Shown here one piece after another: positions 22,748-34,375 of a stretch of DNA of 64,000 bases (the first letter of the stretch is position 1; the number at the start of each line of letters is the position of its first letter). The notes under the pieces were generated by a model. That model was given only the letters and a program-made list of their open reading frames with translations, was not told where the DNA came from and made no database searches. This stretch comes from Paraspadella gotoi (Eukaryota; Chaetognatha), in assembly GCA_051294375.1 (NCBI GenBank), contig CM119267.1, forward strand, positions 19,540,307 through 19,604,306, read 5' to 3'. The translations under genes and the position numbers were made by a program.

Positions 22748-23449
22748 NNNNNNNNNNNNNNNNNNNNNNNNNNNNNNNNNNNNNNNNNNNNNNNNNNNNN
22801 NNNNNNNNNNNNNNNNNNNNNNNNNNNNNNNNNNNNNNNNNNNNNNNNNNNNNNNNNNNNNNNNNNNNNNNNNNNNNNNNNNNNNNNNNNNNNNNNNNNN
22901 NNNNNNNNNNNNNNNNNNNNNNNNNNNNNNNNNNNNNNNNNNNNNNNNNNNNNNNNNNNNNNNNNNNNNNNNNNNNNNNNNNNNNNNNNNNNNNNNNNNN
23001 NNNNNNNNNNNNNNNNNNNNNNNNNNNNNNNNNGAGAACGTAGCCTCGAGTAAAAGAGGATCCTAATCTGACCTAGAAAGAAAGAAAGACGCCGACCAAA
23101 TCGAACGCGAAGGAAAAAAAAAGGGGGGCGTCTCTCATTGAGCGTTAAAACGAACGCTAAGAAAACAAGGACTCGGAAAGAGACTCACGTCGATAATTCG
23201 AATCACCGAGCGTCACCTATCGTCAACCAAATCCGATAACGAAGCGTCGAGAATGTCGCGCCGATAATTAGCGAGGCGCCGATCGGCACGCCCTATATAT
23301 CGTCGCTCTTCGCGAAACAACGACAACAATAACAATAACTTATCGGCGGACTCCGTTTTCTAATTCTGCGTCTCTCACTTCCGGTTTACGGTTCAGGCGA
23401 AAGAACTCGACGCTGCGAAGTTCGTCTTTATAACCTCCGCCTCAGGTAA

Positions 23450-23700
23450 TTGGGAGAGTCGTTATCGGTGTCGTCGTTGTCGTCGTCGCCTTTGTCTCTT
23501 TTCGTCGGCGTCTTTGCCCCCTTTTCGTCGTTATCTTCGTCGTCTCCTTTGTCCCTTTCCATCCCTATCTTCGTCGTCTCCTTTGTCCCTTTTCATCCCT
23601 ATCTTCGTCGTCTCCTTTGTCCCTTTTCATCGGTATCTTTGTCTTCTCCTTGTCCCTTTTCGTCGTCGTCATCATCGTCGTCGTCTTAGTCCCTTTTCCT
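23450..23700 (+). repeat. TCGTCGTC-rich minisatellite
   Basis: Units of about 36-39 bp built on CTTCGTCGTCTCCTTTGTCC plus CTTTTCATCCCTAT are repeated at least four times, ending in GTC triplets. Open frames across it are Ser/Pro low complexity. No gene is evident. Confidence 0.7.
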
Positions 23701-25192
23701 GGCCATCATCGTAGCTTTTATGTTTTCTTTTCCTCGTTATCATTTTCATCACTTTTGTCTCCTATGACATTATCTTTATCATCGCCTTTATTTCTTTTAA
23801 CTATTTTTCCTGATATTGCCATCACAAATTTCCTCGTTATCATTGCGGCCTCTTTGTTCCTTTGGTAAATCGTTATGTCGAGCTATCAACGTCTTCATTT
23901 ATANNNNNNNNNNNNNNNNNNNNNNNNNNNNNNNNNNNNNNNNNNNNNNNNNNNNNNNNNNNNNNNNNNNNNNNNNNNNNNNNNNNNNNNNNNNNNNNNN
24001 NNNNNNNNNNNNNNNNNNNNNNNNNNNNNNNNNNNNNNNNNNNNNNNNNNNNNNNNNNNNNNNNNNNNNNNNNNNNNNNNNNNNNNNNNNNNNNNNNNNN
24101 NNNNNNNNNNNNNNNNNNNNNNNNNNNNNNNNNNNNNNNNNNNNNNNNNNNNNNNNNNNNNNNNNNNNNNNNNNNNNNNNNNNNNNNNNNNNNNNNNNNN
24201 NNNNNNNNNNNNNNNNNNNNNNNNNNNNNNNNNNNNNNNNNNNNNNNNNNNNNNNNNNNNNNNNNNNNNNNNNNNNNNNNNNNNNNNNNNNNNNNNNNNN
24301 NNNNNNNNNNNNNNNNNNNNNNNNNNNNNNNNNNNNNNNNNNNNNNNNNNNNNNNNNNNNNNNNNNNNNNNNNNNNNNNNNNNNNNNNNNNNNNNNNNNN
24401 NNNNNNNNNNNNNNNNNNNNNNNNNNNNNNNNNNNNNNNNNNNNNNNNNNNNNNNNNNNNNNNNNNNNNNNNNNNNNNNNNNNNNNNNNNNNNNNNNNNN
24501 NNNNNNNNNNNNNNNNNNNNNNNNNNNNNNNNNNNNNNNNNNNNNNNNNNNNNNNNNNNNNNNNNNNNNNNNNNNNNNNNNNNNNNNNNNNNNNNNNNNN
24601 NNNNNNNNNNNNNNNNNNNNNNNNNNNNNNNNNNNNNNNNNNNNNNNNNNNNNNNNNNNNNNNNNNNNNNNNNNNNNNNNNNNNNNNNNNNNNNNNNNNN
24701 NNNNNNNNNNNNNNNNNNNNNNNNNNNNNNNNNNNNNNNNNNNNNNNNNNNNNNNNNNNNNNNNNNNNNNNNNNNNNNNNNNNNNNNNNNNNNNNNNNNN
24801 NNNNNNNNNNNNNNNNNNNNNNNNNNNNNNNNNNNNNNNNNNNNNNNNNNNNNNNNNNNNNNNNNNNNTTTCCTCGCTTTATTTTTCTCACTATTTTTCC
24901 CCCCGTCCTTATTCTTCCGAACCCTAAATTGCCTCTTATTCTCTTAGGAAATATTAGCTAGGAGTAAAAAATTTTATTTTTCTGGTTCTCCCTTTATTTT
25001 TAATTCCTTTTCATTTCCTAATTCTTAATTCATCAATTTTAATTTATAATTCCTCATTTCTCTTAACCTTAATTCATATATTACTCAACATTCCATTTCA
25101 TATAACCCCTCCTCTTCTTTCTATTTCAAATTTNNNNNNNNNNNNNNNNNNNNNNNNNNNNNNNNNNNNNNNNNNNNNNNNNNNNNNNNNNN

Positions 25193-25602
25193 CCTCCACC
25201 GCCGAAGATAACTTTGGCCGAAAGTCGTTGTCGATTTCGAGCTAATGGCGCGAGGATTTAGATGCAGGGCGCCCGATGTCCGCGCGCTCAGAGTCCAAAA
25301 GGCAAAACACTTGGGGACAGGGGAGTCGTAACGCCCGGCCAGGTCAAGGAGCTAAAAGTTGCGGGTCTCTGGTTGAAGTCCTTGCAAATTGGGCAGCTTT
25401 CCATTGCCAAGCGCTATATGCCAGGTGGCTGGTGCCAGATCTCTGTAAATGTCTCTAAAGCAAACGGTGACCTCTACTGGAATGAATGTGACGCCTGTTC
25501 GACAGAGCCCCGATGGCTCTCAGGCCCTTCAGTGCCTCGAGAGTCGAGACGACCCCCCAAGGTGGCCGGAAGGGCGCCAGGATAACGCCCGCGGTCGCCA
25601 TG
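25193..25602. other. Unique, GC-balanced island of unknown nature
   Basis: 410 bp between two gaps with base composition unlike its neighbours and no simple repeats. A 107-codon frame is open on the plus strand (25,262-25,585), but no domain or start context supports it. The GGTTGAAGTCC stretch at about 25,370 is a weak match to a Pol III B box. It may be a piece of a dispersed repeat or an exon; I cannot decide. Confidence 0.3.
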
Positions 25603-26846
25603 NNNNNNNNNNNNNNNNNNNNNNNNNNNNNNNNNNNNNNNNNNNNNNNNNNNNNNNNNNNNNNNNNNNNNNNNNNNNNNNNNNNNNNNNNNNNNNNNNN
25701 NNNNNNNNNNNNNNNNNNNNNNNNNNNNNNNNNNNNNNNNNNNNNNNNNNNNNNNNNNNNNNNNNNNNNNNNNNNNNNNNNNNNNNNNNNNNNNNNNNNN
25801 NNNNNNNNNNNNNNNNNNNNNNNNNNNNNNCTTCCCTTTAAATTTTTTTTTTTTGCATTTCCTCTCAACCTTAAAAAGCAATCGAGGGTCTCCCTGGGAA
25901 AAAAAAACTCTCTTTGGACGTTCTCTCTTTTTCATTCTATCTTTCTTTCCTTGCTCCCCCTCTTTCTTTCCTAGCCTTTTCTGCTTTCCACCCTCCTTTA
26001 CGTTTTCTTTAAACCTTCCTCTCTCCTTTTTCGGATTCTCTTTTCTTTTCTCCCCTTTTCTTTTCCTAAGTTCCCTCCTCTCTGTTCTCTCCTTTTTACC
26101 CTCTTTAAACTCTCCTCTCGATCTGAAGCGACAATCTGCAATCAATGATACCGATCGATTTCATCCCTAATATTTTCTTCCTCCCTCGACCCAACCTTTA
26201 GTGATTCGCCTTTCCATATCATACTTTCCTTGTTCTATCTTCNNNNNNNNNNNNNNNNNNNNNNNNNNNNNNNNNNNNNNNNNNNNNNNNNNNNNNNNNN
26301 NNNNNNNNNNNNNNNNNNNNNNNNNNNNNNNNNNNNNNNNNNNNNNNNNNNNNNNNNNNNNNNNNNNNNNNNNNNNNNNNNNNNNNNNNNNNNNNNNNNN
26401 NNNNNNNNNNNNNNNNNNNNNNNNNNNNNNNNNNNNNNNNNNNNNNNNNNNNNNNNNNNNNNNNNNNNNNNNNNNNNNNNNNNNNNNNNNNNNNNNNNNN
26501 NNNNNNNNNNNNNNNNNNNNNNNNNNNNNNNNNNNNNNNNNNNNNNNNNNNNNNNNNNNNNNNNNNNNNNNNNNNNNNNNNNNNNNNNNNNNNNNNNNNN
26601 NNNNNNNNNNNNNNNNNNNNNNNNNNNNNNNNNNNNNNNNNNNNNNNNNNNNNNNNNNNNNNNNNNNNNNNNNNNNNNNNNNNNNNNNNNNNNNNNNNNN
26701 NNNNNNNNNNNNNNNNNNNNNNNNNNNNNNNNNNNNNNNNNNNNNNNNNNNNNNNNNNNNNNNNNNNNNNNNNNNNNNNNNNNNNNNNNNNNNNNNNNNN
26801 NNNNNNNNNNNNNNNNNNNNNNNNNNNNNNNNNNNNNNNNNNNNNN

Positions 26847-27500
26847 AGAGAGAGAGATGTCTTTGGCGTTGCTCTTTTTTTTCACGTTTTTTTTCTTTCT
26901 TTTTCGACCGCAATTTGGTCACAGATTCTCAGAGACTTTTCGCTCGATGGTCACCGTTTAAATCTCAGCGAATAGATTTTTTTTTAGCTGATGCAATAAC
27001 TTTATATAAATGTTGACAGTGAATAGAAAATTCTGTCTAATTAGTTTTATTCATACGTACACAATTATACATACATACATGCTCAAACCTTGAACGACGT
27101 CCAATATCTTGAACATTTAAATTACTTCTTAGCTGATTATTTTAAGACTAGAAAAGTACCTGTACGAAAGTAGAACAACACAGGCCCACCTTTTTCTTCA
27201 CTGATCATTTCCATTTCTTAGCCACTAGTCTTGACATCGACAGCTGATTCACAGTCTTTTCATCGCCATTCACCGAACCGATTACCGTCGATGTGAGGTC
27301 GTTTTCACGCCAGCGTCGGAACCAATCATTACTCACCTTTTTTTATCGAAATTTTCCATTTCAATGCGACGCCATTTTCTTTAAAATTTTTCACGCGTAA
27401 ACCCACCCTTTTAGACCAAATAGATAATAGACATAGCTTATTAAAAGTTAATTATTGCTAGCTCTTTTTTCTTTTTTTTCTCCAATTTCAAGACAACAGT
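26847..27500. other. AT-rich intergenic DNA, no gene seen
   Basis: Starts with residual GA repeat after the gap, then AT-rich unique sequence with (CATA)n at about 27,070. No open frame or splice-site pair is convincing. Confidence 0.6.
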
Positions 27501-27504
27501 TTTG

Positions 27505-28070
27505 TCGCCATTTTGAAAGCCATTTACCGCCTCTTTAAGGCCTTTGACGGCCATTTTTCGACCGACTATTGACCATTTTCGCCATTTTTTCGCCATTTTC
27601 TCTTCCATCTATAAACAATTTCTTCTTCATTTCTCTGCCATTTTTCCGCCATTTATTCGCCATTTCCCCGAAATTTCACTACCATTTCTTCGCCATTTCT
27701 CCGCCATTTCTCTGTCATTTCTCCGCCATTTATCCGCCATTTCACTGCCATTTCTCCGCTATTTCTTCGCCATTTCTCCACCATTTCTCTTCCATTTATT
27801 CGCCATTTCCCCACAATTTCTCTAACATTTCGCCCCAGTCTCCGCCATTGTCTGCCATTTTCCGCCACCTGCCCACTCTTGCCATTTCTTCGCCATTTCT
27901 CCGCTATTTCTCTGCCATTTCCCCGGCAATTTCTCTGCCATTTTTCTGCCATTTCTGCCGCATTCTCCGCTATTTCTCTGCCGACTTCCCCGCAAATTTC
28001 TCTGCCATTTTTTTTCTCCGCCATTTCTCCGCCATTTCTCCGCCATTTCTCCGCCATTTCTTCGCCATCT
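27505..28070 (+). repeat. GCCATTTCTCC minisatellite array
   Basis: About 560 bp of tandem units of 12-15 bp on the pattern (T)CTCCGCCATTT, with variants such as TCTGCCATTT and TTCGCCATTT. By eye I count about 28 GCCAT cores. Both strands are open for more than 100 codons only because the unit length is a multiple of three. The core matches the YY1/Pho recognition core on the reverse strand (AAATGGC). Confidence 0.85.
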
Positions 28071-29080
28071 GACCTTCATCGCGTCCCTTTTTTTTCCTCC
28101 TCCTTTCCTTCGCTCGTTTTGCAGTCGACGTCGCTTAACAAGAAACGGATTTGTTTTGTTCCAGACCAACTTTTTTTCCCCTCTGGTTGGCGTTGAGAGT
28201 GGAGTGTATGGGGTAGTGGAGCGATGATTGATTATTATATTATATATTATTATGTTATTTTATATTATATTATATTATATTGATAATATTCTCAGATCGC
28301 TGCAGTTTGGACGATTCATGTGAAAGGTAATTGTTTGAACTTTAACAAGAAACGGGGATTTAATAGCGAGAGTTTAAACGGAGCTCGACGTAAAAATGAG
28401 AAAGATTCTTATTATTTTCAAGAGATATGGTTGGAGAGGCTGAGAAAGAGTAGAAAGTCATCGCCTGAGCAGCTGGGTAAGTTAGAGAGAGGGTAAGTGG
28501 AGATTGTGACGGGATTATGAGCAAAGTCGGCCTCATAACAAAAAGGAAACGGTCAGTCGGTCTCAATCGAAAACCCGAAGAAAATCGACGGCAAAATGGA
28601 TGGAAATAAAAAAAAAATGGGGCCGAAGGGAGGAAAAGGGAGAAAATTGGGCCGAATGGAATGGAAAAGGGATTTAAAGAGTAGGGAAAGAATATTAGTC
28701 GAAATTAGGCAAGCCGGTATATATTTACGTTTTTAGTCAAACGAACCATTTTCGCGCGGTCTGGATTCGACTTCTTAAATGTAAAATTGTCAAACCTTTG
28801 TCAATCCATCTGTTTGTCGGGCTCTGCCTCCGTACTGTGAGTCTTTTTAGCTTAACGTTGAGCCGTATCATTAATAAACAATTTTACCTATAAAATTGCC
28901 ATTAATTTCATTTGGAAAAAAAAAGAAATAGCAGCCAACACATCGAAAATAGACCGGAAGGACGCATTAATTGCAATCGACTTTTTTTCCCTCGAAAAAA
29001 AAGATTAAGTTTTTCTCAGAAATCCTGACTCTTTCGAGAAGCAGAGGCGACGTTTCTAATCACGAAGTAGAAACCACGAA
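28070..29080. other. Intergenic DNA with AT-repeat patch, no gene seen
   Basis: Contains a TATTATATTATA-type patch at 28,228-28,290 and A/T-rich unique sequence. No splice-supported or conserved coding sequence is visible. Confidence 0.6.
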
Positions 29081-29133
<53 letters not shown>

Positions 29134-29383
29134 AGATTCGTAGAAAGTAACGTCGAGTGCTCAGTGGTATGACGTCTAAACGATGACGACGAAGATGATA
29201 GCGACGAATAATTGGGGAAAAAAGAAGGTGACGACGATACTGACGACTACTGAGTATAATTCCCTCGAAAGGAAGAAGACGACGATGAAAAAGAAAGAAA
29301 AAGAAATGAAGACAAGTAACATAGATTGCTAAGTGGCATTACGTCAAAACGACGACGTCGAGGACGATCCTGATGACGAACAA

Positions 29384-29427
<44 letters not shown>

Positions 29428-29432
29428 AGAAG
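29080..29432 (+). repeat. Two (GAC)n microsatellites
   Basis: Pure (GAC)n at about 29,080-29,132 and again at about 29,383-29,430, separated by GACGACGAT-rich sequence. An open frame running over the second (29,333-29,722) encodes poly-Asp then Arg/Glu low complexity and is not a credible gene. Confidence 0.9.
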
Positions 29433-29829
29433 ACGACGACGAAGCGACGTTGGTATCGCAAGGAAAAACCATGGCGACGCCGTTTACTAACTGTCGTCTG
29501 CGACGCCGCAAAAATGACAGCGGCGCTCAACGCCGGCGTCGCTCAACGCCAGCGTCGCTGGGCGCAACTGCCTTACTCTCACCTAGAGGCTTCTTGCGTT
29601 GTGAGCTGAGAGAGAGAGAGAGAGAGCTGAGAGAGATGAGAGAGAGAGACGAGAGCGACGAGAGGAAGAGAAGAGATGAGAAGAGAGAGAGCGAGAGAAA
29701 GAGGAGAGGAGGAGATGAGTAAAAAGAGCATATAAAAAATGCATTGTGGCGCTATTTCATAAATGTGTTGGTCGCTTTGGAGACCGAGACTTTTTTTTTT
29801 ATTCACTGCGAAAGCGGAAACGCTCTGGG

Positions 29830-29855
29830 GCGCGAAAGCGGCGCCGATGACGTCA
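29830..29855. promoter_or_regulatory. E2F-like plus CRE-like motif pair (unit 1)
   Basis: GCGCGAAA (29,830-29,837; reverse complement of the E2F consensus TTTCGCGC) lies 10 bp before TGACGTCA (29,848-29,855; the full CRE palindrome) within a CpG-rich 200-bp patch. The pair and its spacing are preserved in unit 2. It suggests a housekeeping-type promoter, but no downstream first exon is clear. Confidence 0.35.
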
Positions 29856-30182
29856 GGATGACGCCGTGTGGCGGGCGGCGCTCGGACGACGGCGAGTCAC
29901 TTCCGCATTAACTTTCCTTTTTGCATATCGATGCCGTGTATCGACCCTTTCATTCCGTATTACCTTCCAATGCCCCCTGGGAGCAGCTAACGTCAATGCG
30001 AATGTCACAACACGACGACGCGGTTTTCGAGCGACGAGAAAAGGTCCGCCATCTGGTGAAAGGTTTTATTTTTTTGAGCGTCAACGTCAAATCAGTTGCG
30101 TCCGTAGCGAGAGCGTTCCTCGTCCTTTGTTTTTTGGTCATATGATCTTTGGTTTTAGTCATACGTATGTATAAAAATTTAC

Positions 30183-30272
<90 letters not shown>
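30183..30272 (+). repeat. (TAA)n microsatellite, about 30 copies
   Basis: Uninterrupted TAA/ATA triplets. The unit-2 counterpart (36,273-36,420) is longer and broken by irregular interruptions, as expected if that copy carries read errors. Confidence 0.95.
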
Positions 30273-30274
<2 letters not shown>

Positions 30275-30774
30275 TACATTTACATAAAAAAATTAGATTT
30301 CGAAACCGCTAATTCTTAAATTTTCATTAAAATAATTTTTTTTAAGATATTTCTATATTATTATTTTGTAAAAGTGATGGGACGCCCTAAACCACCAAAG
30401 CCAATACAAAGTCAGAGGCAAAATAGCTTATCTATTAAATCGATCGATAATTTTTATATTGGTTGTACCAATTTCATTAATAAAGAAAATGTTCATTTTT
30501 TTTTCAGTTTGTGTCTCAAGGTATATTTGTAATTTTGACATTTGAAGCGGCCAAACTTACGATTAACACAGTCAAAACCACCACTGCCACTGGCATCGTC
30601 GACCTTCCTCTAACCCCCCCCCAAAAAAAAAAATCTACAGTCAGATTTCTTGTATTGAAAAAAAAATATATGACTATAAAATTTTTCCCCAACTTTTTTT
30701 TCCTTCTCGTTATAAACGATTCATTCCGGTCGCACGTCGGACGAATGGCCTTAAAAGTTAGCATTGTTGTTTAT

Positions 30775-30985
30775 CGTCGTCGTCGTCGTCGTCGTCGTCG
30801 TCGGCTTTTCCCCAAGTCGTCGAAACGATGGGGTGAGGGGAGTTGGCGGCGACGGCGGCAGCGGCGGCGGCGGCGGCGGCGGCGGCGAGCGGCGGCGGCG
30901 ACGGCGGCGGCGGCGGCATCACGTTTTAAAAGTTGAAAAATGAGAAAAAGCGACGACAAAGCGAATGCGACGACGAAATCGTCGC

Positions 30986-31016
<31 letters not shown>

Positions 31017-31130
31017 AATAAAAACAACAACTACGACGACGAACAAGTCGGCGAAGACATCTACGAGAACGACGACAACGACAATGGCGACGACGACAAC
31101 TGCGACGACGACAATAGCGGCGGAGACGAC
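30775..31130 (+). repeat. (CGT)n, (GGC)n and (GAC)n arrays
   Basis: (CGT)n at about 30,775-30,802, (GGC)n-rich DNA at 30,843-30,918, and (GAC)n at 30,985-31,017 with imperfect continuation. All six frames stay open over parts of this, producing Arg, Ala, Asp or Thr runs that are not genes. Confidence 0.9.
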
Positions 31131-31201
31131 GACGACGGCTCGAGAACCGGAAATCCACGAAGAGAAAGCGTGACGCTGTAAATAAATGCCTTCGCTGGGA
31201 A

Positions 31202-31202
<1 letters not shown>

Positions 31203-31278
<76 letters not shown>
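31203..31278 (+). repeat. (GAT)n microsatellite, about 25 copies
   Basis: Pure GAT/ATG triplets, followed by looser GATGAT and GATAAT repeats to about 31,370. The counterpart at 37,338-37,430 is interrupted. Confidence 0.95.
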
Positions 31279-31719
31279 CAATTCTGACGATGATGATGAT
31301 GATAATAACAATTATGATGACGAGATATATCGACGATGATGATGATGATAATTCTGATGATGATTTTGATATAAAGGTTTATATTCTAATTGATCTAAAA
31401 GCATAAGAATTATTATAATGTTATAATCATTAAAAACAGCTGATCTCTTGGGTCGCGTCGAGTTTTGATTCCGTGGCGTAAATGAGAGAATTAAGATGAG
31501 GAAGGCGCCTTTTGTTTATAAAACTGGGATTTAATTAAATGAAATCAAATTGTATTATACTTTTTCACCGTGGAGACCGGAGAGCTTGAGCGTCGTTCCA
31601 GGTGTGACAGAGTTTAACGGCGAAGAAGTTGTGAGGTACATTTGTTGAAGGGGACTGACGTGGAAATGCGGAAAGTGGCGTGTCGTACATGAAGACGAAA
31701 CATGACGCCCGCAGATTCC

Positions 31720-31925
31720 TGAAGCCGCCCTACGCCTACCGACCCCGCCGGACATCGTTCAAAGACTCCTGAAGCCGCCCGACACTATCTTACGCCGTCC
31801 GACGCCGCCCGACGCCGCCCGCAGATACCTGAAGCCACCGACGCCGCCCGCAGACTCCCGACGCCGCTCCGACGGCCGCCCGACGCCGCCCGCTTACGAG
31901 TATCGGCGACGCTACCGACGCCTGC
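31720..31925 (+). repeat. GC-rich minisatellite CCGACGCCGCCCGCAGA
   Basis: Degenerate 10-21 bp units combining CCTGAAGCCGCC, GACGCCGCCC and GCAGACTCC. The counterpart in unit 2 is at about 37,870-38,095. No coding evidence. Confidence 0.75.
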
Positions 31926-31999
31926 GAGCGACGCCAGATTAATGCGAACCATCGCTCAATGTTTTTTTAATTACGGACCGATTGTATTTATTGCGATCG

Positions 32000-32480
32000 G
32001 GCGTGGCGTGGGGAGGTGGAAGGTTGGTGGTGTAATTGGGGTGGGGAGGTGGAAATGGAGTAAAATATAGAAGTTGGGAGAAATGTGGAAAAGAAGGTGG
32101 ATGGATGGACTGAAGGGTGGTAAAGTGGAAAAGTGAAAGGGGATTGCGGAATGGAGTGAGGTGGTGGAAAGTGGTAACGTGAGCGTGGGCTGGGAAAGGG
32201 GAAAGGTGAAAAAGATGTGGTGGGACGTAGTGAAGGGTGGTAAAGTGGAAAGGTGAAAGGGGGTTGTGGAATGGAGTGAAGATTGGGGAAGTGGAAAGTT
32301 GGAAAATAGAAGTGGAATTGAGTGGAAAAAGGATAACGTGAGCGTCGGCTGGGAAAGTGGAAAAGGGGATGTGGAAAAGGGGATGTGGAATAGGGGAAGT
32401 ATATAAGTAGAAAAGTGGTGGCGGCGTTGTGGAAATTGTAACAGGGGATGTGGAATGCAGTGAAGAGGTGAGGTGGAAAT
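32000..32480 (+). repeat. G-rich minisatellite (GTGGAAAGGTGAAAG)
   Basis: Higher-order repeats: AGGGTGGTAAAGTGG recurs at a spacing of about 123 bp, and AACGTGAGCGT plus GGCTGGGAAA recurs at about 161 bp. Strong G/A versus C/T strand asymmetry. The minus-strand frame over it (31,939-32,529) is Phe/His/Pro/Ser low complexity. Copy at about 38,180-38,660. Confidence 0.75.
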
Positions 32481-33011
32481 GGCGCGAGTCTCTCGCGAAA
32501 AAAAATGATGGAGGCTGGAATTGGAACATAAAGCGCAGGAGCGCGTGGACGTACGTCTTATTTTTTTTTTAATTTTAATTTAATACCCGGTAGTAAAGGC
32601 GAAGTCGATACGAGAATATGTTATTCTTCTTATTCGTTTTTATTTGTGATTCTTTTACGTGAAAGTATTTGCATTCTAGTTGACATTAGGTCAGTTCTAT
32701 AGTGATCAGACTGAATTCGTAACAATAATAATAGTATAAGCTTAAGAAATAATAGTAACAATAATAGTAATTTAAAGTTTTTACCGCTTTCGGAAGAAGG
32801 CAGCCGACCTTTGTGTGGTTACTTTCATTGTTTTCTCTGTTTTATGGGTAAAAATGATGAATATCTTAGCGAGACAGGGTGGCAGAGAGAAAAGTAGAGA
32901 GAGAGAAAGTGGGAGAGAGAGAGGGGGGGGAACTCTTGGTTTGTTGCCTCATGTCACCGGGTTCGTCAACAGAAGAGAACGCTAACGCGGTAGTTGAGAA
33001 AAACGAGAATT

Positions 33012-33012
<1 letters not shown>

Positions 33013-33087
<75 letters not shown>

Positions 33088-33219
33088 GAGAGGAGAGAGA
33101 GAGATATTCCACCATGGTAGAGAAAAGACCATTGAAAAAAGTGAAGTGACGAGAGAGCGAAGGAGAGAGAGCGAAGGAGAGAGATGCGAAAGAGATGCGA
33201 GAGAGAGAGAAGAGAGAGG

Positions 33220-33255
<36 letters not shown>
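33013..33255 (+). repeat. GA microsatellite block
   Basis: Mostly (GA)n with GGAGAGA and GCGAAGGAGAGA interruptions; copy at 39,204-39,510. Open frames on both strands are low-complexity artefacts. Confidence 0.9.
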
Positions 33256-33944
33256 CTCATTTCTACTCTCGTGACTTTGAGAAATAGGGAGACGCTTGAA
33301 GTCGGAAAAGCTGGCGCGAAGGAAAGAAACTAGACGAGGCGGCGCCCGGGGATCGGAGCAGCGCCGCGGACCTCGATGCGGCGCCGGGGACCTCGCAACG
33401 GCGCCGGGAACCGAGCACTGGTGCCCGGGCGGTTTATTTCGGTGCCAGTGTCCGTTGGGAGATTTCGCGTAGGAGAAATTCAAACCGGGCGAAAAATTGA
33501 AACCACTCGATGAAATCCGTTTGTTAGATTACATTAATTACTAGGAGTTAAACATAAAAAGAACATATTTCAAAATCTATTTTCGAAAGTTAGTTCGAAG
33601 AGGTTTAACAAAATGTATAATTTTCTAAGCTTCAAAATGTATTTAAATTGCAAAAGTGGAAAATGCCTTTATTTTATGTCATTTTTTTTGCCCTTTTCCT
33701 TTGTAATTTACCGTATTTTCCATTTTCTATCCGTTGTTTTTATTAATCCAAACTATTTTTAACAAATTCTTAACAAATTCTCAACAATTTTTTTTCCTCT
33801 TCCTCTTTCTCTTCCACTTCCTCCTCCGCCTCCTCCCCCTCGTCCCGCCCCCCCCCAACCCATTTTTTCCACTCCACCTCTTCGCCGCTCAATCATTTCC
33901 TAAGCTCCTTAACGAACCTGTATCTCACGACTCTGGATGACGGT

Positions 33945-34125
33945 AGACGACGACGACATCGGAGGGCGCGGCCACCTGATTAGTTGCGGTTTCCTGGAAG
34001 TCATGACGTTGACGAAGAGGTCCCGGGTTCGAATCCGGACACGACGGATGAAACCGGCCGGCCTATTTCGAGCTTACACCCCGCGTATACATTACATTAC
34101 ATTGCATTACATTAAATTGCATACG
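33945..34125 (+). mobile_element. tRNA-derived SINE-like element, unit 1
   Basis: GGTTCGAATCC at 34,026-34,036 is an exact Pol III B box (GGTTCRANTCC). About 40 bp upstream, ACCTGATTAGTTGCGG (about 33,974-33,989) fits a degraded A box. The head is followed by a short body and by an ACATT/ATTAC tandem tail (34,089-34,115), the kind of simple-repeat tail seen in many SINEs. It is not a clean tRNA cloverleaf. A second copy lies in unit 2. Confidence 0.5.
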
Positions 34126-34194
34126 TACGAAGAGGAATTTGCGCAGTGAAAATGATACTGAATTGGACCATGTACACGAAATGCAGAAAGAGGT

Positions 34195-34375
34195 CGATAC
34201 TGACAACGAGGATCGATGACAACTGACAACGAGGATCGATGACAACTGCAACGAAGGAATCGATGACAACTGACAACGAGGATCGATGACAACTGACAAG
34301 GAGGATCGAATGACAACGAACAAACGAAGGATCGATGACAACTGACAACGAGGATCGATGACAACGACGACATCT
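34195..34375 (+). repeat. 23-bp tandem repeat GAGGATCGATGACAACTGAC
   Basis: About seven to eight units of roughly 23 bp containing GATCGATGACAAC and TGACAACGAG. The unit-2 array (40,480-40,720) has more units and many interruptions. No coding function is apparent. Confidence 0.85.

Larger units (their letters stand above)
21788..26846. other. Gap-ridden region (six N runs)
   Basis: N runs at 21,788-21,975, 22,748-23,033, 23,904-24,868, 25,134-25,192, 25,603-25,830 and 26,243-26,846. Several abut simple repeats (CT before 22,748, GA after 26,846), so they probably hide long microsatellites. Islands between them: 23,034-23,450 is unique sequence without a clear gene; 24,869-25,133 and 25,831-26,242 are T/C-rich. 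Long open frames crossing these gaps consist of undetermined residues and are meaningless. Confidence 0.95.

Noticed and set aside
23816-24961. 381-codon frame and similar long frames at 26,201-27,016 and 45,012-45,878
   Set aside because: They run through N gaps; the residues are undetermined.
27544-28072. Overlapping 90- to 167-codon frames in the GCCAT array
   Set aside because: The unit length is a multiple of three, so several frames on both strands stay open; the peptides are simple repeats.
29333-29722. 129-codon frame with poly-Asp
   Set aside because: (GAC)n and (GA)n microsatellites joined by a short GC-rich piece; composition-driven.
33945-34060. Functional tRNA gene
   Set aside because: The B box is exact, but acceptor and anticodon stems do not pair convincingly and a repeat tail follows; a SINE head fits better.
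34195-34375. CRISPR-like array
   Set aside because: Units are contiguous tandem repeats of about 23 bp without unique spacers, in a eukaryotic genome.
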